Source of the DNA: Bacteroidota bacterium
GTDB taxonomy: Bacteria > Bacteroidota > Bacteroidia > B-17B0 > Aurantibacillaceae
Direction of reading: 5' to 3'
Length of the DNA: 64,000 nt
Assembly (NCBI GenBank): GCA_018267475.1
Contig: JAFDYI010000012.1
Location: 124,001-188,000, forward strand
Shown: piece after piece, positions 26,767-35,805 of the stretch
How positions within the stretch are numbered: the first letter of the stretch is position 1
Layout: every line of letters begins with the position of its first letter
Notes under the pieces: model-generated
What the model saw: only the letters and a program-made list of their open reading frames with translations
The model's database searches: none
Told to the model about the DNA's origin: nothing
Made by a program: the position numbers and the translations under genes

Positions 26767-27540
26767 ATGATTTCAAAACTAGCCCATGTAAGCCCAAAAG
26801 CACAAATAGGTGCCAACGTAACCATAGAGCCTTTTGCTAACATATACGATGATGTAGTAATTGGTGATGGCACTTGGATTGGATCAAACACGGTAATAAT
26901 GGACGGAACCCGTATTGGCAAAAATTGCAAAATTTTCCCTGGGGCTGTGCTGGGCGGCATCCCTCAAGATTTAAAATTTAATGGCGAAAACAGCCTGGCC
27001 GAAATTGGAGATAACACCGTTATTCGCGAATATGCTACTATAAACCGCGGCACCGTTGACAGAATGGTTACTCGTGTAGGAAAAAACTGCCTCATTATGG
27101 CTTATGCCCACATTGCACACGATTGCCTTATTGGCGACCACGTAATAGTGGCCAGCTACGTAGGCATTACCGGCCATGTAACTATAGAAGATTACGCCAT
27201 TATAGAAGGATTAAGCGGCACTCAACAATTTATTACCATCGGCGCTCATAGCTTTGTGGCCGGAGGCTCGCTCATGCGCAAAAGCGTTCCGCCTTTTATA
27301 CGAGTTGCCCGAGAACCCTTGCAATATATAGGAGTAAATATTGTGGGGCTTACCCGACGTGGCTTTTCAAAAGAAGCGATAAAAAATATTGAAGATATTT
27401 ATCGTATTATTTTTGTACGAAGTTACAACATGACGAAAGCCATAGAAGTAGTTATGGACGAATGCCCCGATACGCCCGAGCGCAAACAAATACTTCATTT
27501 TATAGCCAACGCCAAAGATGGCGTAGTAAAAGGAATTTAA
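26767..27540 (+). CDS. lpxA: UDP-N-acetylglucosamine acyltransferase
   Basis: A 257-residue LpxA, the first lipid A enzyme, which transfers 3-hydroxyacyl from ACP to UDP-GlcNAc. Hexapeptide beta-helix repeats fill residues about 5-185; the catalytic His is His118 in AHIAHDC, and REYATINRGT and GLTRRGF are family marks. The C-terminal about 65 residues are helical. It begins 19 nt after lpxC/fabZ and ends 10 nt before the M1 peptidase, so all four are probably one transcript. Confidence 0.96.
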   Translation: MISKLAHVSPKAQIGANVTIEPFANIYDDVVIGDGTWIGSNTVIMDGTRIGKNCKIFPGAVLGGIPQDLKFNGENSLAEIGDNTVIREYATINRGTVDRMVTRVGKNCLIMAYAHIAHDCLIGDHVIVASYVGITGHVTIEDYAIIEGLSGTQQFITIGAHSFVAGGSLMRKSVPPFIRVAREPLQYIGVNIVGLTRRGFSKEAIKNIEDIYRIIFVRSYNMTKAIEVVMDECPDTPERKQILHFIANAKDGVVKGI

Positions 27541-27550
27541 TTTTTAAACG

Positions 27551-30500
27551 ATGATAAAAAGATATTTTTTACTGATACTAATACCCTTTTTTGCACAAGC
27601 ACAAACAGAAGAATACCGTTCCACAGCGAACAGCTACTACTGGAAAAACCGAAAACCCTATGAGGGTTATTGGCAACAAGATGTGGATTACCACATAAAA
27701 GCAACCTTGCTGGATAGCCTGAATATTATAGACGGAGAGGAAACGCTAACGTATTACAACAACTCGCCCGACGAGCTGCCCTTCGTGTTTTTTCATTTAT
27801 ACAACAACGCGCAAGTAAAAGGCTCTTACCTGGCTGACTTATATAAAAACAACAACGTGCCGCTACACTTTGGGAAATACCGAGCCGCTGGCTTAGGTAC
27901 CGCAGTAGAAAGCATGCAGGTAAACGGGCAAGCCCTAAAAACCGAATTAGACAACACGGTACTGAAAGCTTGGCTTGCAGCCCCCCTTAAACCAGGAGAA
28001 TCCATCACCTTCAAGATAAAATTTAAAACCTATTTTGATAAAGAAACCATTCGCAACCGCATGAAAATGTACGACGCTTTCGGCTACAAACATTTTAATT
28101 TAGTACACTGGTACCCGCGCATATCGGTGTATGATAAAAAACAAGGCTGGGATACCGACCAACACATGGACCATGAGTTTTATGGTGATTTTGGAAAATA
28201 CCATGTGGAGCTTACGCTGCCCAACCATTATATAGGCGATGGCACCGGCGTATTACAAAACGAAAAAGAAGTACTGCCCGAAAGCCTTCGCAAACAAATA
28301 GACATCTCTAATTTCGCAAAAAAAGCATTCAACTCAGCCCCTTCAGAAATCATAAAACCCAATGGCACTTTTAAAACATGGATTTTTGACGCCATAAACG
28401 TACACGATGCCGCTTATACTTTTGACCCCACCTACCGCATAGCAGAAGTAATGCAAGGCAAAGTACGCTGCATTGCTTTAGCTCAGGAACAACACGCCGG
28501 CTATTGGCAAAACGCTGCCAAATACGTAGCTAAAGTAATAGAAACCAATTCAAAAAACATTGGTGAATACGCTTACCCGAAAATGATTGCCGCCGATGCC
28601 GACGATGGCATGGAATATCCTATGATAACCCTTGACGGGGGTTCTGACCCCGGCTATAGAGGCTTGTTTATACACGAAATATCGCACAATTGGTTTTTCG
28701 GAATGGTAGGCAGCAACGAAACCTACCGCGCTTTTTTAGATGAGGGCTTCACCCAATTTTATACCTGCGATGGTTGGGAAAACATTCAAGGAAAGTACAA
28801 CATCTATCCTAAAACAAAAAATGCCTATATACGCAACCATACCGATTCGGTGTATTATAGAGAAACCAACGCCTACTTACGCCACTTTGGCGATGTGTTG
28901 CGCGGAGATGAAACAACCCTAAATACCCACAGCGACGACTTTAATGGAGCCCTTGCCCATGGCGGCGGTTATAGCCAGGTATATATGAAAACAGTGGTGA
29001 TGCTGTACAACCTACGCTATGTGTTGGGCGATAGCCTTTTTAAAGCGGCCATGCAAAACTACTTTAACCAATGGAAAATGGGCCACCCGTACCCAGAAGA
29101 TTTTAGAAACTCCATCATTCAATTTACGCACAACGACCTAAACTGGTTTTTCGACCAATGGTTGGAAACGGCCAAAACAATAGACTATGGCATAAAACGA
29201 GTAAAAAAAATAAAAGGTGTAAACAACCAATATGCTATTACCCTAAAACGGTATGGTCGCATGCAAATGCCTGTTGATTTTACGGTAGAAACAACTATGG
29301 GCGAAAAACTACATTACTACATTCCCAACACCTGGTACGAAAAGAAAACAACAGCTACCACCCTGCCTCGCTGGATAGGATGGGGTAAAGTAAAACCTAC
29401 CTACACAGCCACTATTACTATACCACAGGGAAAGGTGCGCAACGTAACGCTTGATACAGCACATGTTTTTCCAGATGTGAACCCGCTAAACAATTCGTAC
29501 AAAAAAAACATAACACTGCGTTTTGATTCTAAAATTTACAACCCGCCCAACCGCAACAAATACCAAGCCTTTTTGCGCCCTGCCCTTTGGTGGAACGGCT
29601 ACGACGGAGCGCAAGTAGGAATAAACGTAAACGGCAGCTACATGAATTACAAACATATTTTTGACTGCACCTTATTTTTAAATACCGGCTTAGGGCAAGC
29701 TTTTTTGCCGTATCGCGCTTCTGTAAACAGCCACGACCCCTTAGCCTTTATGGTTAGCTATAAAACAGCCACCGATAAATTTATGAAAAAATCGGCGGTA
29801 TATGCCAGCGTACGCTACCTAAATGGATTAGGTGCAGGCTTGGTCGGTTTTGAACGAAAAAGTAATAACGAAAAATGGCGTTTTTATGCACAACTAAAAG
29901 CCATGCAACGTTTTGATACCAGCGCTCTCAACTACCTTATTTACCGTGGCGAGTGGAGCAGTGTAAAAAATATGAACAGCGCTGCTTCGGCCGGCGCCGA
30001 TTATCACTACGCCTACAAAAGAGGTATCGGCTTCATCAATATACATGTACGCACCCCCTTCTTAGGCGACTACAACTACTCGTATGTGTCGGGCACGGCT
30101 ACAAACAAAACGTATTTTGGTAAAGTAGGTTTGCATACCCGTTTTTTTATACAATATGGCATCGGAACCAACGTTCCTAAAGAATCCATGTTGTACGCCG
30201 CCGGTGCTAACCCCGAAGAATTGATGGATAGCAAATATACACGAGCTATGGGTATCTTCCAGCCCTTTAGCTTTGGAGCTACTACCACTAATGTAAATTT
30301 TGCAGCGGGTGGAGGCTTAAATTTACGCGGCTATATGGGCTACCTGTTGCCCAGTGTAGATAGCAAAGGCAATTACCACTATAATTACCAAGGCACCAGC
30401 GGGGCAGCCGTTAATGCCGAGTTGGATTTCAGTCGTTTTTTTAACTTTATATCCAAAGCCAGCAAGCAATCAGTGGCTTTTGGTACCTATCTGTTTGGCG

Positions 30501-30730
30501 ACGCCGGCGTAATGAATACCAGCAATCCCAATAGCGCCCTTACCCTATCTAGCGTAATGGTAGATGCCGGCATAGGCACCACCTTTACCATACAGCGTTG
30601 GTGGAAATTGCAAGGAATAAAACCCCTTACCATCCGTGCCGACTTCCCTCTTTTTGTAAACCACTTGCCTTACGTAGAGAGCAATTATTTTCAGTTTAGA
30701 TGTATGATTGGAATTAGCAGGGCTTTTTAA
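27551..30730 (+). CDS. Exported M1-type metallopeptidase with C-terminal barrel-like domain
   Basis: A 1059-residue protein. Signal peptide (MIKRYFLLILIPFFAQAQ), then an M1 aminopeptidase-like region: the substrate-binding loop is DDGMEYPMI, and the zinc site is HEISHNWFF (His375, Glu376, His379) with the third ligand Glu398 in FLDEGF, exactly the HExxH-x18-E spacing. Residues about 650-1059 contain no peptidase motifs and are rich in alternating aromatic strands. They include GGGLNLRGY (RGY at 926-928) and end in Phe (GISRAF), features of outer-membrane barrels, the RGY one of the Omp85 type. This suggests a peptidase anchored in the outer membrane by its own barrel. It is last in the lpx transcript. 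Confidence 0.82.
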   Translation: MIKRYFLLILIPFFAQAQTEEYRSTANSYYWKNRKPYEGYWQQDVDYHIKATLLDSLNIIDGEETLTYYNNSPDELPFVFFHLYNNAQVKGSYLADLYKNNNVPLHFGKYRAAGLGTAVESMQVNGQALKTELDNTVLKAWLAAPLKPGESITFKIKFKTYFDKETIRNRMKMYDAFGYKHFNLVHWYPRISVYDKKQGWDTDQHMDHEFYGDFGKYHVELTLPNHYIGDGTGVLQNEKEVLPESLRKQIDISNFAKKAFNSAPSEIIKPNGTFKTWIFDAINVHDAAYTFDPTYRIAEVMQGKVRCIALAQEQHAGYWQNAAKYVAKVIETNSKNIGEYAYPKMIAADADDGMEYPMITLDGGSDPGYRGLFIHEISHNWFFGMVGSNETYRAFLDEGFTQFYTCDGWENIQGKYNIYPKTKNAYIRNHTDSVYYRETNAYLRHFGDVLRGDETTLNTHSDDFNGALAHGGGYSQVYMKTVVMLYNLRYVLGDSLFKAAMQNYFNQWKMGHPYPEDFRNSIIQFTHNDLNWFFDQWLETAKTIDYGIKRVKKIKGVNNQYAITLKRYGRMQMPVDFTVETTMGEKLHYYIPNTWYEKKTTATTLPRWIGWGKVKPTYTATITIPQGKVRNVTLDTAHVFPDVNPLNNSYKKNITLRFDSKIYNPPNRNKYQAFLRPALWWNGYDGAQVGINVNGSYMNYKHIFDCTLFLNTGLGQAFLPYRASVNSHDPLAFMVSYKTATDKFMKKSAVYASVRYLNGLGAGLVGFERKSNNEKWRFYAQLKAMQRFDTSALNYLIYRGEWSSVKNMNSAASAGADYHYAYKRGIGFINIHVRTPFLGDYNYSYVSGTATNKTYFGKVGLHTRFFIQYGIGTNVPKESMLYAAGANPEELMDSKYTRAMGIFQPFSFGATTTNVNFAAGGGLNLRGYMGYLLPSVDSKGNYHYNYQGTSGAAVNAELDFSRFFNFISKASKQSVAFGTYLFGDAGVMNTSNPNSALTLSSVMVDAGIGTTFTIQRWWKLQGIKPLTIRADFPLFVNHLPYVESNYFQFRCMIGISRAF

Positions 30731-30761
30731 AAAACAATACCTTTACCCTCTTTAAATAATT

Positions 30762-31340
30762 ATGGAAAAAGAATATTTTGCACACCCCACCGCCCTTATT
30801 GACGAAGGCTGCACTATCGGAAAAGGCACTAAAATATGGCACTTCAGCCATGTAATGCCTAATTGCACCTTAGGCGAAGGCTGTAATTTAGGGCAAAACG
30901 TAGTAATATCGCCTGATGTAGTACTGGGAAAAAACGTGAAAGTACAAAACAACGTTTCTATTTATACCGGCGTTACTTGTGATGATGATGTATTTTTAGG
31001 CCCGTCTATGGTTTTTACCAACGTCATAAATCCACGCAGTGCCGTAAACAGGAAAAACCAATACGCTAAAACTCATGTAGGCAAAGGCGCCAGTATTGGG
31101 GCTAATGCTACCATTGTATGTGGGCACGATATTGGTAAATTTGCTTTTATTGGCGCCGGCGCCGTAGTTACTAAAAACGTGCCCGACTACGCTCTGCTGG
31201 TAGGCAACCCCGCCCGACAAATAGGCTGGATGAGTGAGCATGGGCATCGCTTAGAATTTGAGAGCAATGGAATAGCCACCTGCCCCGAAAGTCATAAAAA
31301 ATATCAATTAAAAAACAATATAGTTACGGAAATAGTATGA
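30762..31340 (+). CDS. WbpD-like sugar N-acetyltransferase (hexapeptide)
   Basis: A 192-residue left-handed beta-helix acyltransferase. The start EKEYFAHPTALIDEGCTIGKGTKIWHFSHV and the segments VFTNVINPR and GANATIVCGHDIGKFAFIGAGAVVTK match WbpD/WlbB enzymes, which acetylate the 3-amino group of UDP-2-acetamido-3-amino-2,3-dideoxyglucuronate. It overlaps the next gene by 4 nt (ATGA), and that gene encodes the matching WlbA-like oxidoreductase, which supports this assignment over a generic acetyltransferase. The aminotransferase WlbC/WbpE is not in the window. Confidence 0.82.
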   Translation: MEKEYFAHPTALIDEGCTIGKGTKIWHFSHVMPNCTLGEGCNLGQNVVISPDVVLGKNVKVQNNVSIYTGVTCDDDVFLGPSMVFTNVINPRSAVNRKNQYAKTHVGKGASIGANATIVCGHDIGKFAFIGAGAVVTKNVPDYALLVGNPARQIGWMSEHGHRLEFESNGIATCPESHKKYQLKNNIVTEIV

Positions 31341-32356
31341 TAAAATTTGCTGTTATAGGCCAAGGACATATAGGAAAGCGCCATGCCGAAATGGTACGCC
31401 GCAATAGCGCGTGCGAGTTAGTAGCCGTATGCGATGTGTTACCAAAAGATAAAATTGGAGTACCCGATTTAAAAGAAAAATTCTACTCCAATATAGATGA
31501 TTTGCTAAAAAACCATCCCGAAGTAGAAGTAGTAAACGTGTGTACCCCAAATGGCTTTCATGCCGAACATGCTCTTAAAGCCTTAGCCGCCGGAAAAAAT
31601 GTAGTGGTAGAAAAACCAATGGCGCTTAGCAAACACGATTGTGAAAAAATTATTTACGAAGCCCTGCATCAACATAAAACGGTTTTCTGTGTGATGCAAA
31701 ACCGCTACTCACCTCCTAGTGTATGGCTAAAAGAAGTGATAGATGCCAAATTGTTAGGCGAAATTTATATGGTGCAACTTAATTGCTATTGGAATCGCGA
31801 TGAGCGATACTACAAAGCCGGTGGTTGGAAAGGAACACAAGATTTAGACGGGGGTACTTTGTTTACGCAGTTTTCACACTGGATTGATATTATGTATTGG
31901 CTTTTTGGAGATATTGCCAACATACAAGCCAAATTTGCTGATTTCAACCACCAACAATCTACTGCTTTTGAAGATAGTGGTTTTGTAAGTTTTGATTTTG
32001 TAAATGGAGGTATGGGCTGTGTAAACTACTCTACCGCCGTATGGGATAAAAACTTAGAAAGCTCGCTTACCATTGTAGGAAGTAAAGGAAGTGTGAAGGT
32101 AGGAGGGCAATACATGGATCAAATAGAAACGTGTAATATAAAAGACTATACCATGCCCACTCTTGAAGCCACTAATCCTGCTAATGATTATGGAGCCTAT
32201 AAAGGATCGGCCAATAATCATAACTTTGTAATAGAAAACGTAGTAAACACGCTTACCGGTAAAAACAAAATCACTACCAATGCCTTAGAGGGCTTAAAAG
32301 TAGTGGATATTATAGAGCGTATTTACTCCTTACGTCCCAAAAAAGTATTAAAATAA
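31337..32356 (+). CDS. Gfo/Idh/MocA oxidoreductase, WlbA/WbpB-like
   Basis: A 339-residue NAD(P)-dependent oxidoreductase with an N-terminal Rossmann fold (IGQGHIGKRH) and the family motif VVEKPMAL with catalytic Lys. The C-terminal domain includes NRYSPPSVWLKEV, CYWNRDERYYKAGGWKGT and GGGTLFTQFSHWIDI-like residues (DGGTLFTQ), typical of UDP-N-acetylglucosaminuronate 3-dehydrogenase (WlbA/WbpB). Together with the overlapping acetyltransferase it would make a 2,3-diacetamido uronic acid sugar for surface glycan. Confidence 0.83.
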   Translation: MIKFAVIGQGHIGKRHAEMVRRNSACELVAVCDVLPKDKIGVPDLKEKFYSNIDDLLKNHPEVEVVNVCTPNGFHAEHALKALAAGKNVVVEKPMALSKHDCEKIIYEALHQHKTVFCVMQNRYSPPSVWLKEVIDAKLLGEIYMVQLNCYWNRDERYYKAGGWKGTQDLDGGTLFTQFSHWIDIMYWLFGDIANIQAKFADFNHQQSTAFEDSGFVSFDFVNGGMGCVNYSTAVWDKNLESSLTIVGSKGSVKVGGQYMDQIETCNIKDYTMPTLEATNPANDYGAYKGSANNHNFVIENVVNTLTGKNKITTNALEGLKVVDIIERIYSLRPKKVLK

Positions 32357-32388
32357 CAGTGCGTATAATCGTTTATTAACTTTATTTT

Positions 32389-32419
32389 TTTGAAACACTA
32401 AAAAAAACAACTATCTTTA
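32389..32419 (+). promoter_or_regulatory. Promoter of fabD: TTTG-N19-TATCTTTA
   Basis: -33 TTTG at 32389-32392, exactly 19 nt, then TATCTTTA at 32412-32419 (one mismatch). The ATG of fabD is 18 nt further on. Confidence 0.62.
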
Positions 32420-32436
32420 TTAACTTAAAAAAGAAT

Positions 32437-33321
32437 ATGAAAGCGTATGTATTTCCCGGTCAGGGTTCTCAATTTTCCGGTATGGGAAAAGAACTGTACG
32501 ATACCCACGACTCCGCGAAACAATTATTTGAACAAGCCAATCAAATTTTAGGGTTTCGTATTACCGATGTTATGTTTAATGGGAGCGACGAAGATTTAAA
32601 GCAAACAAAAATTACACAACCCGCTATTTTTTTGCATTCGGTAGCATTAGCTCATACCATACCCCACTTTAAACCCGATAGAGTAGCCGGCCATTCTTTA
32701 GGCGAGTTTTCGGCTTTAGTGGCCAACAACACCTTGTCTTTTGAAGATGCCTTAAAATTAGTATATAAACGCGCTATGGCTATGCAAAAAGCCTGCGAGC
32801 TAAACCCCAGCACGATGGCCGCCGTACTTAATTTGGACGATAAAAAGGTAGAAGAGGTGTGCGCTTTAATCACACATGAAACAAAAGAAGTAGTAGTGGC
32901 TGCTAATTATAATTGTCCGGGGCAGTTGGTTATTTCAGGTAGCATAAAAGGCATTGAAATAGCTTGCGAAAAAATGAAAACCGCCGGAGCCAAACGCGCT
33001 TTAGTATTGCCCGTAGGCGGAGCCTTTCACTCGCCGCTTATGGAACCCGCCCGCGCCGAACTGGCAGAAGCCATTAACCAAACTCATTTTAATCAACCGT
33101 TGTGCCCGGTGTATCAAAACGTAAACGCACAAGCAGTTACCAACCCTACCGAAATAAAAACAAATTTAATAGCGCAACTTACCGCCCCTGTACGTTGGAC
33201 GCAAACCATAGAACAAATGCTGCACGATGGCGTTAGTGAATTTATAGAAGTGGGTCCGGGCAAGGTGCTGCAAGGGCTCATAAAAAAAATACACAAAGAT
33301 GCTGTTGCCATAAGCGCATAA
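32437..33321 (+). CDS. fabD: Malonyl-CoA:ACP transacylase
   Basis: A 294-residue FabD that loads malonate onto ACP for fatty acid synthesis. PGQGSQFSGMG at the N-terminus, the nucleophile Ser87 in GHSLGEFSAL, catalytic His198 in GGAFHSPLM, and the final IEVGPGKVLQGLIKK motif are all intact. It stands alone: no other fab gene adjoins it except the FabZ half of the lpxC/fabZ fusion 6 kb upstream. Confidence 0.96.
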   Translation: MKAYVFPGQGSQFSGMGKELYDTHDSAKQLFEQANQILGFRITDVMFNGSDEDLKQTKITQPAIFLHSVALAHTIPHFKPDRVAGHSLGEFSALVANNTLSFEDALKLVYKRAMAMQKACELNPSTMAAVLNLDDKKVEEVCALITHETKEVVVAANYNCPGQLVISGSIKGIEIACEKMKTAGAKRALVLPVGGAFHSPLMEPARAELAEAINQTHFNQPLCPVYQNVNAQAVTNPTEIKTNLIAQLTAPVRWTQTIEQMLHDGVSEFIEVGPGKVLQGLIKKIHKDAVAISA

Positions 33322-33402
33322 AAATAAAAGGCAAAACGGCTCTATTTTGTAAAATGTAAAGAATAATATTATACCATCATTAAAAATAAATAATTTAGAA
33401 AC

Positions 33403-34137
33403 ATGAAAAAACAACTCGTACTATTTTTTACTTTTTTGCTGATAGGCATATCCGATCAAGCGCAATACCGTTTTTTACAAGGCATTGGTATTTTTGTAGG
33501 CGAAACTTCTTCGCGCAATAAATATGTAAACGGGTACCCCCAAGACTATCAGCACGACCCCTTATTTTTACACACCATGCCCCCTTCGCATAACTCGGCT
33601 GAATTGCAAGGTTTTAGCGTAGGTATCATGTTAGAAATGCTGAGAAGCGCTAACTGGCGTTGGGTTTCTGAAATAGATTTTTGCAACAAAGGAGCGGTAG
33701 AAAACGAGTTGTTACAGCCTGCTTTAGCCAACATACGCCGCCCAGGAGTAAATCATTATGCTAACTTGCAATGGAACAATTATATAAAACGTTGGATTTA
33801 CTGGAAGAAAAAACCACGGCCTTATATTATGGGAGGAGTTCGCTTAGAATATAATCTTATTACCAGTGCAGGTGCTTACAGTTATGTGAGTGGCGCTGTG
33901 CGAAAAATACAGGTAAGTTTTGATTTAGGAGCGGGTATGGAATTTCACATAAAAGGCCCTTGGAATTTCTTTGTAGAAGAGCACTTTAACCCCGATGTAA
34001 TTCCTATTTACGCACAAGATAAAGTAGCTATGTGGAATAGAACTTGGGAAACCCGTATTGGAATTATGTATCGCTTTAAAAGCGGTATTGGCGCTGTTGA
34101 TTTAGATTGCCACGCCCCCCGCTACCACGGAAGATAA
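33403..34137 (+). CDS. Exported beta-rich membrane protein of unknown function
   Basis: A 244-residue protein with a signal peptide (MKKQLVLFFTFLLIGISDQAQ). The body has alternating aromatic strands and Gly-rich turns (GIGIFVGETSS, IMGGVRLEYNLI, VSFDLGAGMEFHI, WNFFVEEHFNPD, TRIGIMYRF), which resembles small eight-strand outer-membrane barrels of the Bacteroidota porin-like type. It does not end in the aromatic residue usual for such barrels but in a His/Arg-containing tail. A TATTTTG element (33342-33349 region) lies upstream. No function assigned. Confidence 0.65.
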   Translation: MKKQLVLFFTFLLIGISDQAQYRFLQGIGIFVGETSSRNKYVNGYPQDYQHDPLFLHTMPPSHNSAELQGFSVGIMLEMLRSANWRWVSEIDFCNKGAVENELLQPALANIRRPGVNHYANLQWNNYIKRWIYWKKKPRPYIMGGVRLEYNLITSAGAYSYVSGAVRKIQVSFDLGAGMEFHIKGPWNFFVEEHFNPDVIPIYAQDKVAMWNRTWETRIGIMYRFKSGIGAVDLDCHAPRYHGR

Positions 34138-34205
34138 CAGACAGATGACATATTCCTCTTAAATTTACAGTGCTATTTTGTAACCTAAAATAAAAACAAA
34201 ACCCT

Positions 34206-34550
34206 ATGTCAGAATTCCCGCCTTGTCCAAAATGTAATTGTGAATACAGTTACTCAAATGGAACCATAATGATATGTCCCGAATGTTTTTTTGAGTGGAA
34301 TCCAACAGAAGAAAAAAAAGAAACTACCCACGAAGCCATAAAAATAACGGATGCCAACGGCAATGAATTATATGATGGCGACACCGTTGTGATAATAAAA
34401 GATTTGCCGGTAAAAGGCTCGTCAAAACCAGTAAAGGTGGGAACCAAGGTGAAAAATATTAAATTGGTAGATGGCGACCACAACATAAGCTGCAAAATAG
34501 AAGGCTTTGGCGCTATGGGCTTAAAATCAGAATATGTGAAAAAGGCCTGA
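34206..34550 (+). CDS. yjdM: YjdM (PhnA-type) zinc-ribbon protein
   Basis: A 114-residue member of the small YjdM family (once called PhnA). The N-terminal zinc ribbon has CPKC (Cys7, Cys10) and CPEC (Cys24, Cys27). The C-terminal SH3-like domain shows [25 protein letters not shown] and [14 protein letters not shown], which closely match the family. Despite the old name it has no proven role in phosphonate use, and no phn genes are nearby. It is a single gene between a membrane-protein gene and a glycosyltransferase. Confidence 0.92.
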   Translation: MSEFPPCPKCNCEYSYSNGTIMICPECFFEWNPTEEKKETTHEAIKITDANGNELYDGDTVVIIKDLPVKGSSKPVKVGTKVKNIKLVDGDHNISCKIEGFGAMGLKSEYVKKA

Positions 34551-34575
34551 TTTATCGGTTTCCCGGCATTGTTTG

Positions 34576-34608
34576 TTTGTTTTTTTCTCAAAAAATTAGC
34601 TACTTTTG
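34576..34608 (+). promoter_or_regulatory. Promoter TTTG-N21-TACTTTTG abutting the glycosyltransferase start
   Basis: -33 TTTG at 34576-34579, 21 nt, then a perfect -7 box TACTTTTG at 34601-34608. The box overlaps the TTG at 34606, and the GTG at 34612 begins 3 nt after it, so the transcript would start at or just after the start codon. Confidence 0.62.
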
Positions 34609-34611
34609 AGT

Positions 34612-35730
34612 GTGCAAAAACACCTCCATGTTATTTCATTTGATGTGCCTTACCCTGCCAACTATGGCGGCGCAATTGATGTGTTTTACAAAATAAAAAA
34701 CTTGCATCGGGCAGGAGTATCTATTATTTTACATTGTTTTGAGTACGGGCGCGGCACCCAATCGGCACTAGAAGCGTATTGCCAAAAGGTGTATTACTAC
34801 AAAAGAAATACCTCTTTTTTTCAACACCTTTTTTGCACCCCTTTTATTGTACAATCAAGGGTTTCGGAGGCCTTAATGTACAACCTGTTACAAGACGAAT
34901 ATCCTATTTTGTTTGAAGGTTTGCATACGTGTTATTACCTTGGCGATGCGCGGTTAAAAAACAGAAAAAAAATATACAGAGAAAGTAATATCGAACATCA
35001 GTATTATTTTCATTTAGCTAAAGCAGAAAAAAGCATATTAAAAAAAGCATATTTTTTTTTAGAGGCATTAAAACTAAAACGGTTTCAAAAACAATTAAAA
35101 AATGCCGACGAAATTTTAGTGGTTTCTACAGCCGACCAAGCGTACCTTCAGCGCTATTTTCCAAATAAAAAAATTACGTATGTACCCAGCTTCCACGCTT
35201 TTGATGCCCTAAGTATAAAAGAGGGTATCGGCACGTATATTTTATATCATGGTAATTTAAGTGTAGGAGAAAATATAAAAGCGGTTGAATTTTTGATACG
35301 ACATGTGTTTTCAAAAACAAAGCACCAAGTACTTATTGCGGGATTAAACCCCGATAAAAAAATAGAAGGCTGGATAAAAAAATACCCACATATACAAATA
35401 GCAGCCAACCCTTCGGAAAACGAGATGCAACAACTTATAGAAAATGCGCAAATACACTGCTTATACACCCATCAACCCACAGGCTTGAAGCTGAAACTGC
35501 TACACGTACTGTATAGCGGACGTTTTTGCGTTTGCAATACCCACCTGCTTTCCGGAACCAACCTACACGAAGCTTGTATTGTAAAAAACACACCGGAAGA
35601 AATACTAACAAGTATGGAAAAAATAATGAACGAGCCTTTTACGAAAAAAGATGTGGCGCAAAGAGCACAATATCTACACGCTTTTAATAATCATTTGAAA
35701 ATACAGCAAATAACAGAAATGCTAGAATAG
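34612..35730 (+). CDS. Glycosyltransferase (GT4/GT-B type)
   Basis: A 372-residue GT-B fold glycosyltransferase. The N-terminal domain starts LHVISFDVPYPANYGGAIDVFYKIKNL, a pattern of sugar transferases acting on glycans. The C-terminal domain has YHGNLSVGENIKAVEFL, LIAGLNPD and the donor-site stretch THQPTGLKLKLLHVLYSGRF, where the family usually has an EGFG/KLLEA motif. Donor and acceptor are unknown, but the next gene is an O-antigen-ligase-type gene, so LPS or capsule assembly is likely. Start is GTG 34612 or TTG 34606; the promoter overlaps the TTG, which favours GTG and a leaderless message. Confidence 0.8.
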   Translation: MQKHLHVISFDVPYPANYGGAIDVFYKIKNLHRAGVSIILHCFEYGRGTQSALEAYCQKVYYYKRNTSFFQHLFCTPFIVQSRVSEALMYNLLQDEYPILFEGLHTCYYLGDARLKNRKKIYRESNIEHQYYFHLAKAEKSILKKAYFFLEALKLKRFQKQLKNADEILVVSTADQAYLQRYFPNKKITYVPSFHAFDALSIKEGIGTYILYHGNLSVGENIKAVEFLIRHVFSKTKHQVLIAGLNPDKKIEGWIKKYPHIQIAANPSENEMQQLIENAQIHCLYTHQPTGLKLKLLHVLYSGRFCVCNTHLLSGTNLHEACIVKNTPEEILTSMEKIMNEPFTKKDVAQRAQYLHAFNNHLKIQQITEMLE

Positions 35731-35754
35731 CATTTACGTTTTCTGGAAAAACGA

Positions 35755-35762
35755 TACATTTG
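35755..35762 (+). promoter_or_regulatory. -7 box TACATTTG before the ligase gene
   Basis: Perfect TAnnTTTG match, 44 nt before the ATG at 35806. No clear -33 element. It suggests the disrupted gene is or was transcribed on its own. Confidence 0.5.
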
Positions 35763-35805
35763 TGTAGAAACAAAGCAATAATATCGTTTTAATGAAGTAT
35801 TTATT

